Below, one piece after another: positions 1 through 5,494 of a stretch of DNA of 6,582 nucleotides; positions within the stretch are counted from its first letter, which is position 1; every line of letters begins with the position of its first letter. The stretch is from Bdellovibrionales bacterium (GTDB lineage: Bacteria > Bdellovibrionota > UBA1018): NCBI GenBank assembly GCA_018968995.1, contig JAGWZD010000116.1, forward strand, positions 1 to 6,582. The letters run 5' to 3'. The position numbers and the translations under genes were made by a program. The notes beneath the pieces were generated by a model. The model was given only the letters and a program-made list of their open reading frames with translations, was not told where the DNA came from and did not search any database.

Positions 1-58
1 GTAGCGCCAGCGCGCCAATGAAGGCTGCAACGGCTCCTTTTCGGTTTAAGTACATCAT
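1..58 (-). CDS. 5' end of an exported or membrane protein, truncated by the window edge
   Basis: Nineteen codons are visible, reading MMYLNRKGAVAAFIGALAL. A short basic stretch (Asn-Arg-Lys) is followed by an alanine-rich hydrophobic run, which is what the start of a Sec signal peptide or a first membrane segment looks like. A perfect GGAGG on the minus strand lies 10 bases before the first of two adjacent ATG codons; the second ATG (position 55) would have a 13-base spacing, so the first is preferred. The gene continues beyond base 1, so its function cannot be told. It lies 130 bases downstream of the amidase gene on the same strand, with an AT-rich stretch between them, so it may have its own promoter. 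Confidence 0.7.
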   Translation of the reverse strand, partial: MMYLNRKGAVAAFIGALAL

Positions 59-68
59 AATCTCTATT

Positions 69-73
69 CCTCC
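69..73 (-). promoter_or_regulatory. Shine-Dalgarno site of the truncated gene at 1-58
   Basis: The minus strand reads GGAGG, complementary to the 3' end of 16S rRNA, 10 bases before the ATG whose first base is position 58. This site is the main reason for calling the short truncated reading frame a real gene. Confidence 0.7.
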
Positions 74-120
74 GTGCTCTCTCTGCGACCTACTAGAGCA
101 AGCGCAGTGCCACTCGGCTG

Positions 121-160
121 ATTTTATAAGTAATTGAAATTATTGGTTTTTACTAACTAT
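121..160 (-). promoter_or_regulatory. AT-rich candidate promoter region
   Basis: The 130 bases between the amidase stop and the truncated gene hold an AT-rich block. On the minus strand it contains TATAAAAT (121-128), close to a sigma-70 -10 box, and it would give a leader of roughly 55 bases. I see no good -35 hexamer at the usual distance, so the call rests on the -10-like box and base composition. The rest of the gap shows no clear terminator for the amidase; a run of six G at 161-166 is the only other visible landmark. Confidence 0.3.
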
Positions 161-188
161 GGGGGGTCTGTTTTCTAGGCAGTGGCTG

Positions 189-1058
189 TCAACGGACTTT
201 ACAGGTGCTCACCACTTGTTTTGCTTGTTGGGTTCCCTTGAGGGTTCGAAACCGTTCCAAGGCTGCGGTAATCGCTGAGGCAATCTTTTGCTGACCCGAG
301 AGGGCTAACACCAAATTGCGGTCAGAGTTTCGCGATAAGAACCCGGCCTCAACTAAAACGGCAGGCATGTCCGCCCCAAGCAGGACGTAGAAAAGGGCCT
401 GCTTAATCCCTCGGTTTCGGGGAGACGTGGCAACGACTTCGGCTGGATCATTGGAGGTGTATTGCACTAACTGATGTTGAAGGTGACAGGCCAGACGCTT
501 ACTTTCACTCAGGTTCGCATCGAGTCTTAAGTCTTTTAAAATTAAAGCGACGTCCAATTCTTCTGGAGAGTCTGGACTTTTTGGACTGCCACCTAAGACG
601 GAGTTCTCAAAATGGGCCAAACGCTTCGAGGACTCATCCGAAGTGCTATTCAAAAAGTAGGTCTCTATCCCAAAGGCATCCTTTGCCCCAGGAATAGCGG
701 AAGCATTCATATGAAGAGAAATGAACACATCCGCCTTGAGGCGATTGGCCATTGCGGTCCGAGCTGAAAGAGCAAGATCGATATCGCCTTCTCGGGTTAG
801 AAAAACCTCAAAACCGTGAGAGCGCAGTTTTTTTGCTGTTTGCTGTGCGAGAATCAGAGTGACATCCTTCTCTGTTATTCTTCCAGTTGGCTCAATGTGA
901 ACCGTTCCTTCGTCCGCCCCCCCGTGGCCTGGGTCTAAAACGATTCGAAATGGACGCTGAGCCGCTTCGGTCAAGGACACCTGCCCAAGCCCTGTCGATA
1001 GAGCCACCAGCAGGGTTAGAAAAAACTTCTTCACAAGGCGAGGAAACGGTCTAGTCAT
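189..1058 (-). CDS. Periplasmic N-acetylmuramoyl-L-alanine amidase (Amidase_3, AmiA/AmiC type)
   Basis: This zinc enzyme cuts the amide bond between N-acetylmuramic acid and the stem peptide of murein; relatives split septal wall during division. The 289-residue protein begins with a signal peptide (RLVKK, then a hydrophobic stretch to about residue 25, likely cut near residues 32-33). The Amidase_3 domain fills about 37-270. The expected residues are present: His45 in LDPGHGG, Glu63 in TEKDV and His116 in SLHMNAS as zinc ligands, and Glu237 in VEAGF as catalytic acid. Between His116 and Glu237 lies a long insertion (about 138-200), as in AmiA/B/C, where an inserted helix blocks the active site until a LytM-type activator (EnvC, NlpD) binds. 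There is no AMIN domain, so the layout resembles AmiA. The ATG start is chosen for the signal peptide, although its Shine-Dalgarno site is poor. Two cysteines (191, 286) are not part of the known mechanism. The family call is firm; the amiA or amiC name is not. Confidence 0.93.
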   Translation of the reverse strand: MTRPFPRLVKKFFLTLLVALSTGLGQVSLTEAAQRPFRIVLDPGHGGADEGTVHIEPTGRITEKDVTLILAQQTAKKLRSHGFEVFLTREGDIDLALSARTAMANRLKADVFISLHMNASAIPGAKDAFGIETYFLNSTSDESSKRLAHFENSVLGGSPKSPDSPEELDVALILKDLRLDANLSESKRLACHLQHQLVQYTSNDPAEVVATSPRNRGIKQALFYVLLGADMPAVLVEAGFLSRNSDRNLVLALSGQQKIASAITAALERFRTLKGTQQAKQVVSTCKVR

Positions 1059-1088
1059 GGTGCGAAGACCAGTTTAGAAACACCTCCC

Positions 1089-2174
1089 ATGCCCGAGCAA
1101 GAACCATCCAAAGGTCAGAGTGCGAATGATGCGATTTTGACGCTGTCTCGTTGGTTTTCTAAGCGGAGCCGGGCGCTACCCTGGCGTGCTCAGCCGACTC
1201 TGTACCGGGTTTGGGTTTCGGAGATCATGCTGCAGCAGACCCAAGTAGCCACTGTTTTGCCTTATTTTGAGCGCTTTATGGAGCGGTTTCCAACGGTCGA
1301 GGCGCTTGCATCGGCTGAAGAGGCGAGTGTGCTCGAGGTGTGGGCCGGACTTGGTTATTACTCGCGTGCTAGAAATCTTCATCGTGGAGCAAAGCAAATC
1401 GCAAAATCAGGATTTCCACAGAACCGTCAAGCTTGGCTGGAAATTCCTGGGGTCGGGCCCTACACCGCAGGGGCTATTTGCTCGATCGCGTTGGGTCAGC
1501 CCGAGCCGATTCTGGATGGCAATGTGGAGCGGGTCTTATCTCGAGTTCTTTTGCTTTCTCGATCACAAGGCGATGCATCATTTAAGGCCCATCTTTGGCG
1601 ATGGTCAGGAATCCTCGTCCGAAGAGCAAATCGGCTGCGAGTTTCTCCTAGCGCCTTTAATCAAGCAGTGATGGAATTGGGGGCTTTAGTTTGCACGTTC
1701 AAAAGTCCGCGATGTTCGCAGTGCCCATTAAGTAAAAACTGCCTGGCCAGCAGCCATGGCAATATCGAAAACTATCCTGGAAAAAAACCTGCCAAAGAAT
1801 GGATTCAAATCAGCGAGGTTCGGCATGCTTGGATTTTTCGAGCGCAAGATCGCTCTGAAAAAATCCTGCTACGTAAACAGGCTTTGGGGGAATGGCGTGA
1901 GGGGCTCTGGGATTTTCCCGCTGAGCCGCCGAGTCAGGCCATTCGAAAAAAAGGGAAGCCTTTAGGAGAAGTGCTTACCAAGCACGTGGTCACTCGCCAC
2001 AAAATTAGCCGAATCACGAGGCTTTGGAGTGTTTCGAATCAGAGACACATTCCCAAAAAACAAAGAGGGGAGTTCTCGTGGACTGATCTTCAAGAGCCTG
2101 CGTTACCTGGGTCGGCGGCGTTTCAAAAAACCTGGAGAGCGATTCTGAAGTTCAGCAGTGGTAACCCTCAATGA
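1089..2174 (+). CDS. mutY: A/G-specific adenine DNA glycosylase MutY
   Basis: MutY removes adenine mispaired with 8-oxoguanine or guanine and so prevents G:C to T:A mutation in the GO repair pathway, acting on cytoplasmic DNA. The 361-residue protein is full length (E. coli MutY is 350). The catalytic domain comes first: the catalytic Glu is Glu45 in SEIMLQQTQV, the helix-hairpin-helix is LEIPGVGPYTAG (117-128), and the catalytic Asp is Asp143 in LDGNVERVL. The [4Fe-4S] cluster cysteines are Cys202, 209, 212 and 218, with the exact C-x6-C-x2-C-x5-C spacing. Residues about 240-355 form the C-terminal NUDIX-like domain that reads 8-oxoguanine (GLWDFP at 272-277, THK/RH segment near 297-305). 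The ATG start has no good Shine-Dalgarno site, but the N terminus matches the family. It is divergent from the amidase gene across 30 bases and overlaps the next, convergent gene by 23 bases. All key residues are intact. Confidence 0.97.
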   Translation: MPEQEPSKGQSANDAILTLSRWFSKRSRALPWRAQPTLYRVWVSEIMLQQTQVATVLPYFERFMERFPTVEALASAEEASVLEVWAGLGYYSRARNLHRGAKQIAKSGFPQNRQAWLEIPGVGPYTAGAICSIALGQPEPILDGNVERVLSRVLLLSRSQGDASFKAHLWRWSGILVRRANRLRVSPSAFNQAVMELGALVCTFKSPRCSQCPLSKNCLASSHGNIENYPGKKPAKEWIQISEVRHAWIFRAQDRSEKILLRKQALGEWREGLWDFPAEPPSQAIRKKGKPLGEVLTKHVVTRHKISRITRLWSVSNQRHIPKKQRGEFSWTDLQEPALPGSAAFQKTWRAILKFSSGNPQ

Positions 2175-2868
2175 TGTGAAACTGGCGTCGAGAGAGTGGC
2201 CAGCTCCAGTATCGGTAAGAGGACTGCTCGGGAAAAATAGGGGGTAATTCGTGCTCACAAAGCTCTCCTGTGGAATAAGGAGCATAAAAATGCTTCAGAA
2301 TCTCTTGTGATGAGGCGCGCGTACCCGTTTCCAAGGCGGTGACGTTCTTGATGGGTTTGATGACGCCCGAATAGCGATCGTGAAAGCTTGCCCATTTTCT
2401 TTCGCCCAGGGTCTTCGCGAGGACGTCGAACCAGACTTTCGCCTGCTTTTCATCAACCTCCTGTGCCTGACCTAAAAAGTTCCCGAAGAGAATAAGGTGA
2501 TGGGGGTGCTGACCTATCAGATCCTGCCAGTCTTGAAAAACGTCCCCGTGGATCCAATGCAGCTGTCCGGAGGGGAGCGCTGCGGCATGATTCAGTCGAA
2601 AAAACAAAGGTGCAAGAGGATCGATATCTACAGCGCTTACCGAACGAAAGCTTCCTAGCCAGGAGCTCGGTAGGCAGTGGCCTCCACTCGGAGCGATCAC
2701 CAGCAGGTCTTGAGACGCTGCCGATGGCCTAGGAATCCACTCCTCGAGCCACAAACGGATGTCCTGCCGGAAGGGCATCCACCGGGAGTCTCGATAGAGT
2801 AGCGCGCGGGCATGGTACCGAAGGCCTCCGCCTGGGTTAAAGAGTTGCTTCCAGTGTTTCCCACTCAT
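2152..2868 (-). CDS. Conserved hypothetical, Rossmann/methyltransferase-like protein
   Basis: I do not recognise a named family. From the ATG at 2868 the protein has 238 residues, is soluble and lacks a signal peptide. Its order of segments resembles a class I SAM-dependent methyltransferase: a strand and turn LLVIAPSGGHCLP (55-67) in place of motif I, AVDIDP (79-84) with acidic residues where the SAM ribose is usually held, HGDVF (107-111) like motif III, and LILFGNFLGQ (125-134) like motif IV. Motif I is degenerate, lacking a classical GxGxG, so catalytic activity is uncertain. The N-terminal part (17-44) is rich in Arg and Trp. The frame also opens at GTG codons at 2916 and 2901, but none of the starts has a good Shine-Dalgarno site, and the longer forms would overlap the well-supported small gene at 2892, so the ATG is preferred. 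Its 3' end overlaps mutY tail to tail by 23 bases. A nucleic-acid or small-molecule methyltransferase is possible; the substrate is unknown. Confidence 0.75.
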   Translation of the reverse strand: MSGKHWKQLFNPGGGLRYHARALLYRDSRWMPFRQDIRLWLEEWIPRPSAASQDLLVIAPSGGHCLPSSWLGSFRSVSAVDIDPLAPLFFRLNHAAALPSGQLHWIHGDVFQDWQDLIGQHPHHLILFGNFLGQAQEVDEKQAKVWFDVLAKTLGERKWASFHDRYSGVIKPIKNVTALETGTRASSQEILKHFYAPYSTGELCEHELPPIFPEQSSYRYWSWPLSRRQFHIIEGYHC

Positions 2869-2880
2869 GAAATTTACAGT

Positions 2881-2884
2881 AAGG
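2881..2884 (+). promoter_or_regulatory. Shine-Dalgarno site of the 48-residue membrane protein
   Basis: AAGG lies 7 bases before the ATG at 2892, within TAAGGTAGG. This decides the start of the small gene and, since it lies in the 23-base gap to the divergent ATG at 2868, it also argues for the shorter form of the divergent protein. A weak sigma-70-like pair (TTGCTT at 2845-2850 and TGAAAT at 2868-2873, 17-base spacer) lies just upstream, but it would leave a leader of only about 12 bases, so I do not call it. Confidence 0.55.
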
Positions 2885-2891
2885 TAGGCCC

Positions 2892-3038
2892 ATGAGTTCA
2901 CACGAGCAAAATCCACCGTTTAGTCATCATCTGAAAATGTTCGCCATATGTTTAGCCACTGCTGTGGCGTTGGCTGTGGGCATCGCCGTTGGTTTTCGTG
3001 GGGTGTACGAATTGGTGATGACGGTCGGCTCGCGGTAA
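2892..3038 (+). CDS. 48-residue single-pass membrane protein upstream of the ABC1 kinase
   Basis: This short frame reads MSSHEQNPPFSHHLK (residues 1-15), then a hydrophobic segment of about 20 residues (16-35), then Arg36 and a short tail ending in VGSR. The polar, histidine-containing start, the clean membrane segment and the Arg right after it fit a one-pass inner-membrane protein; no signal peptidase site stands out. Inside the segment Gly30 and Gly34 form a GxxxG, a common helix-packing motif. An AAGG Shine-Dalgarno site sits 7 bases before the ATG, and the stop is 6 bases before the ABC1 kinase start, so the two are almost certainly co-transcribed and may be translationally coupled. I know no named family. 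The kinase lacks its own membrane segment, so a role as anchor or partner is an attractive inference, not something the sequence proves. Confidence 0.75.
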   Translation: MSSHEQNPPFSHHLKMFAICLATAVALAVGIAVGFRGVYELVMTVGSR

Positions 3039-3044
3039 AACAGT

Positions 3045-4382
3045 ATGGGCGCTGATTCCAGCGACTCCCGAAAATCGACTTTTCGAGTTCCTACGTCGAT
3101 CACCTCGCGCGGGCTAGAGTTCCTGAAAATGGGAGCCAAGCTGGCGGCAAAGAGCGCCTCGGGGGGAGATCGGGCGATTCGGCATCTCGAGCAAGCGCAG
3201 GTGCTACTGGAAGGACTGTCCCGATTGAAAGGGGCAGCCATGAAGCTAGGACAGACTGTCAGCGTCGAACTGAGAGATGTTCTTCCTCCAGAGTTCATCG
3301 ATGCTCTGTCGAAACTCCAAGATGAAGGCACCGCTCTTTCGGGTGCCGATATTCGCGAGATCTTAAGAAAAGAGTGGGGGCATGATCCGCTCACACATTT
3401 GGAATCTTTTGTAGATTCTCCTCTGGCCTCTGCAAGTATTGGCCAGGTTCACGCAGCCCGCTGGGGTGGACGTGATATTGCTCTGAAGGTACAATTTCCT
3501 GGGATCACGCAGACACTCGAGAGTGACATTCAGGGATTAAATGTTTTGCTTCGAAGCGTTCTTTTAATCAGTGGAAGAAAAGTTCAGGTTGAGCCTCTTG
3601 TTGAGGAGATTGCTAGCGTTTTTCGCCAGGAAACCGACTATTTGCTTGAGGCTACTTTTCTCAAAGAATATCGCGATAAAATTCAAAGCTTTCCAGGATA
3701 CCGCGTTCCCGAAGTGATCTCAGAGCTTTCTACTTCGAAGGTTTTAGCTATGAGCCGGGAGAGAGGATTAAAGCCTCTGGATTGGGTCCGTGTTCGGCAG
3801 CCCTCTGCCGAGGTTCGTGCACGAGTGGGCTCTCGAATTTTAGATCTTTATGAAATCGAGTTTTTTCAAATGGGCCTGGTTCAAACGGATCCAAACTTTG
3901 CCAACTTTCTGATCGATGACTCTGATAGTCGCGAGAATCCTACAATCACTTTGCTCGATTTTGGCGCTGTAAAAAGATATTCGCTGGAATTTCGAAAGTC
4001 CTACCATCAGTTGCTCCAGTTAGCACATGCGGGAAACAGAGATGCCGTCGTAGAGAAATTCTACGAACTGGAGTTACTCAATCGCTCTGAGGGAGCAGAT
4101 GGGGTGAATGCACTCTGGAGTTTATTGCGATCTAGTATTTCGCCCTTTGATCCCGATAAGCAGCCGTTTCGATTTGCGGATGCGGACTATGCTCGGGAGA
4201 TGCGAGAATCTGCTTTACAGTTAACCAAGGCCTGTCGCGCCTCATTGCCCCCGAGAAGCATCATTTTTTTACACCGAAAGCTGGGCGGAGTTTTTAATCT
4301 CCTAAAGGCTATGAATGTCGAGCTGGACTTAGCGGAGCGGTGGAAGAAGCTTAACGCGACTTTGAGTGCATCAGGTTTTTAA
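3045..4382 (+). CDS. ABC1/AarF-family atypical kinase, COQ8 (ADCK3)-like
   Basis: UbiB/COQ8 proteins are atypical kinase-fold ATPases that support biosynthesis of ubiquinone or other isoprenoid lipids at membranes. This 445-residue protein carries the family signatures in order: the KxGQ motif (Lys67-Gln70 in KGAAMKLGQ), the alanine-rich loop PLASASIGQVHAA (126-138) replacing the kinase glycine loop, the ATP lysine Lys148 in ALKVQFPG, the ExD motif (Glu196, Asp198), the catalytic loop QTDPNFAN with Asp282 and Asn287, and LLDFGAVK with Asp305. QTDPN plus LLDFGA resembles eukaryotic COQ8 more than E. coli UbiB, whose loop begins with His-Ala-Asp. There is no C-terminal pair of membrane helices (E. 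coli UbiB is 546 residues), nor any other clear membrane segment. The ATG follows the small membrane-protein gene by 6 bases; its own Shine-Dalgarno site is weak, consistent with coupling. The 3' end overlaps the convergent DUF2062 gene by 32 bases. The family is certain; the lipid pathway is not. Confidence 0.93.
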   Translation: MGADSSDSRKSTFRVPTSITSRGLEFLKMGAKLAAKSASGGDRAIRHLEQAQVLLEGLSRLKGAAMKLGQTVSVELRDVLPPEFIDALSKLQDEGTALSGADIREILRKEWGHDPLTHLESFVDSPLASASIGQVHAARWGGRDIALKVQFPGITQTLESDIQGLNVLLRSVLLISGRKVQVEPLVEEIASVFRQETDYLLEATFLKEYRDKIQSFPGYRVPEVISELSTSKVLAMSRERGLKPLDWVRVRQPSAEVRARVGSRILDLYEIEFFQMGLVQTDPNFANFLIDDSDSRENPTITLLDFGAVKRYSLEFRKSYHQLLQLAHAGNRDAVVEKFYELELLNRSEGADGVNALWSLLRSSISPFDPDKQPFRFADADYAREMRESALQLTKACRASLPPRSIIFLHRKLGGVFNLLKAMNVELDLAERWKKLNATLSASGF

Positions 4383-4872
4383 ATACTCTTTTTAAGATTT
4401 CCGCCGTCAACCATGTTGGTATCGGAGCGAAGACTCCCCAGGCCAGAATCCCATGCCATGCTGCCAGTCCGAAGGTTTTCAAGAATTCAGTAGGATCCGA
4501 TTGAAACTGATTCTTCATCACCGCTAGATCGATGAGTATCGGGCTTGCCCCGGAAATTTTTTCTCCCAAGCGAATGAACACGGGAATAAGCGCCAAATGG
4601 AGGCCGTAAACAAGGTAATTCACTGCCTGCATGGCGACGTGGTTCAGCCGAAAGATGGCTCCAGCGGCGAAACAGAGGGTCGTGGTGCTTCCCAGGATGG
4701 GAAATAAGCCGAGCGCTCCACCGAGCGACACGCTCCAGGCCAGCTTCTCTGGATTAGCTCCTTGCCAGAGCTGACTCAGAATGGGTTCGATCATCTTTCG
4801 ACGAAAAAATTGTCTCAGCTTTTGACTGATACTCACCGGTTGTTTCTCTTTGCTTAGTCTATTCCGATTCAA
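4351..4872 (-). CDS. DUF2062 integral membrane protein
   Basis: The protein has about 173 residues. A basic cytoplasmic start (QKLRQFFRRKMIEPIL) leads into GANPEKLAWSVSLGGALGLFP (38-58), the typical DUF2062 opening, in which a Gly-rich membrane helix with a conserved Pro and Gly is followed by a second hydrophobic stretch. Likely membrane segments are about 47-73, 79-101 and 134-158; the C terminus is basic. DUF2062 has no established function, although members occur beside cell-envelope and glycosyltransferase genes. The start is uncertain: the longest form begins with TTG at 4872, GTG at 4836 would give 161 residues, and neither has a strong Shine-Dalgarno site. Its tail overlaps the ABC1 kinase gene by 32 bases on the opposite strand. 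Upstream, a 67-base gap separates it from the divergent secreted-protein gene and must hold both promoters. Confidence 0.85.
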   Translation of the reverse strand: MNRNRLSKEKQPVSISQKLRQFFRRKMIEPILSQLWQGANPEKLAWSVSLGGALGLFPILGSTTTLCFAAGAIFRLNHVAMQAVNYLVYGLHLALIPVFIRLGEKISGASPILIDLAVMKNQFQSDPTEFLKTFGLAAWHGILAWGVFAPIPTWLTAEILKRVFKNLMHSKSR

Positions 4873-4926
4873 TGCCTAGCGCCAGCATGCTCGATGCAAA
4901 GTGTGTGTTCCAAGTATTAACATTTA

Positions 4927-4932
4927 AAGGAG
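4927..4932 (+). promoter_or_regulatory. Strong Shine-Dalgarno site fixing a GTG start
   Basis: AAGGAG lies 7 bases before the GTG at 4940, an optimal sequence and spacing. It settles the GTG start of the secreted protein and suggests efficient translation. The gap upstream (4873-4926) shows only a weak -10-like TATTAA near 4915, too close to the ribosome site to be convincing. Confidence 0.8.
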
Positions 4933-4939
4933 ATAGCTC

Positions 4940-5419
4940 GTGATCAAACGATTTTTATTTATTTTGGCATGCACTTCATTTCTCGCTTCGGGAACCGGGG
5001 CAAGAGCAGAGGAAGATTTCAACTCTAGTGGAGTCCGGAATCATCTGAGACGCTGGGATTTTAGTTGTACTTTTGAGAACGGAACAGTTTGTCGCGCTTT
5101 GGCGAGTATTTATACTCGTCGTTCTTTGATGGACTCTGATCTCAGTGCAACAGGTTCGGGCGGTAGTTCGGGCTCAACGGCCAGCTATCCTCACAAGCTT
5201 GCCGTTCAGTGTGAGAACGGAGGCATGCTCTACGCCAACAGCGCAAACTTAATCTTCCGCAAGGATCATATGGTGATCTCAGCCTCTGGCGGTTATAAGC
5301 CAGCGCTGGTTTTCGATTTGCCGTTAGTGAGTGAGACCAGCCAACCTGTCACCTTGCTGCGCTCCTATCATGACCCGATTTCCGGTACGTGTTCAGTACA
5401 TAGCAAGCGAGTGAATTAG
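4940..5419 (+). CDS. Secreted four-cysteine protein of unknown function
   Basis: I do not recognise this 159-residue protein. It starts with a textbook Sec signal peptide: MIKR, a hydrophobic core (5-18), and an AxA cleavage site (Ala21-Arg-Ala23) before EEDF. The mature part is about 136 residues with exactly four cysteines (43, 51, 91, 151), an even number that would allow two disulfides after export. A flexible Gly/Ser linker (72-80, GSGGSSGS) divides an N-terminal segment with the Cys43-Cys51 pair from a C-terminal part with beta-strand-like patterns (LAVQC, MVISASGGY, ALVFDLPL). There are no membrane segments beyond the signal. The GTG start is fixed by a perfect Shine-Dalgarno site, so it is probably well translated. 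The gene stands alone, divergent from the DUF2062 gene and ending just before a strong terminator. The likely location is the periplasm or outside the cell. A lipoprotein is unlikely, since Cys11 sits within the hydrophobic core without a canonical lipobox. Confidence 0.85.
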   Translation: MIKRFLFILACTSFLASGTGARAEEDFNSSGVRNHLRRWDFSCTFENGTVCRALASIYTRRSLMDSDLSATGSGGSSGSTASYPHKLAVQCENGGMLYANSANLIFRKDHMVISASGGYKPALVFDLPLVSETSQPVTLLRSYHDPISGTCSVHSKRVN

Positions 5420-5437
5420 CCGATTGTAAAAAAACAA

Positions 5438-5475
5438 AACCCCGGCATCTCGTCGTTGTGTGAGATGCCGGGGTT
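5438..5475. terminator. Bidirectional intrinsic terminator between two convergent genes
   Basis: A perfect 14-bp inverted repeat (arms 5438-5451 and 5462-5475, core CCCCGGCATCTC) encloses a 10-base loop. On the plus strand it is followed by the T-rich TTCTTATTTT; on the minus strand the stem is followed by GTTTTG and seven T, an even better U-tract. It begins 18 bases after the secreted-protein stop and lies 19 bases from the stop of the coiled-coil gene, so it can end transcription of both. Confidence 0.93.
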
Positions 5476-5494
5476 CTTATTTTAGAGCATTCAT

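Noticed and set aside
1267..1671. A 134-codon plus-strand frame inside mutY
   Set aside because: It lies wholly within mutY in another frame, and MutY motifs occupy this stretch; there is no Shine-Dalgarno site.
2927..3394. A 155-codon minus-strand open frame
   Set aside because: It is antisense to the small membrane protein and the ABC1 kinase start, whose motifs are unmistakable; its product is Ser/Pro/Arg-rich, as typical shadow frames are.
2..4885. Ten-base repeat TAGCGCCAGC at 2-11 and 4876-4885
   Set aside because: One copy is coding and the other intergenic, with no further similarity around them; a chance match.
4940..4975. Lipoprotein signal (Cys11) in the secreted four-cysteine protein
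   Set aside because: The position before Ala10 is Leu, not a canonical lipobox residue, and the hydrophobic core would be too short; the AxA site at 21-23 fits ordinary signal peptidase better.
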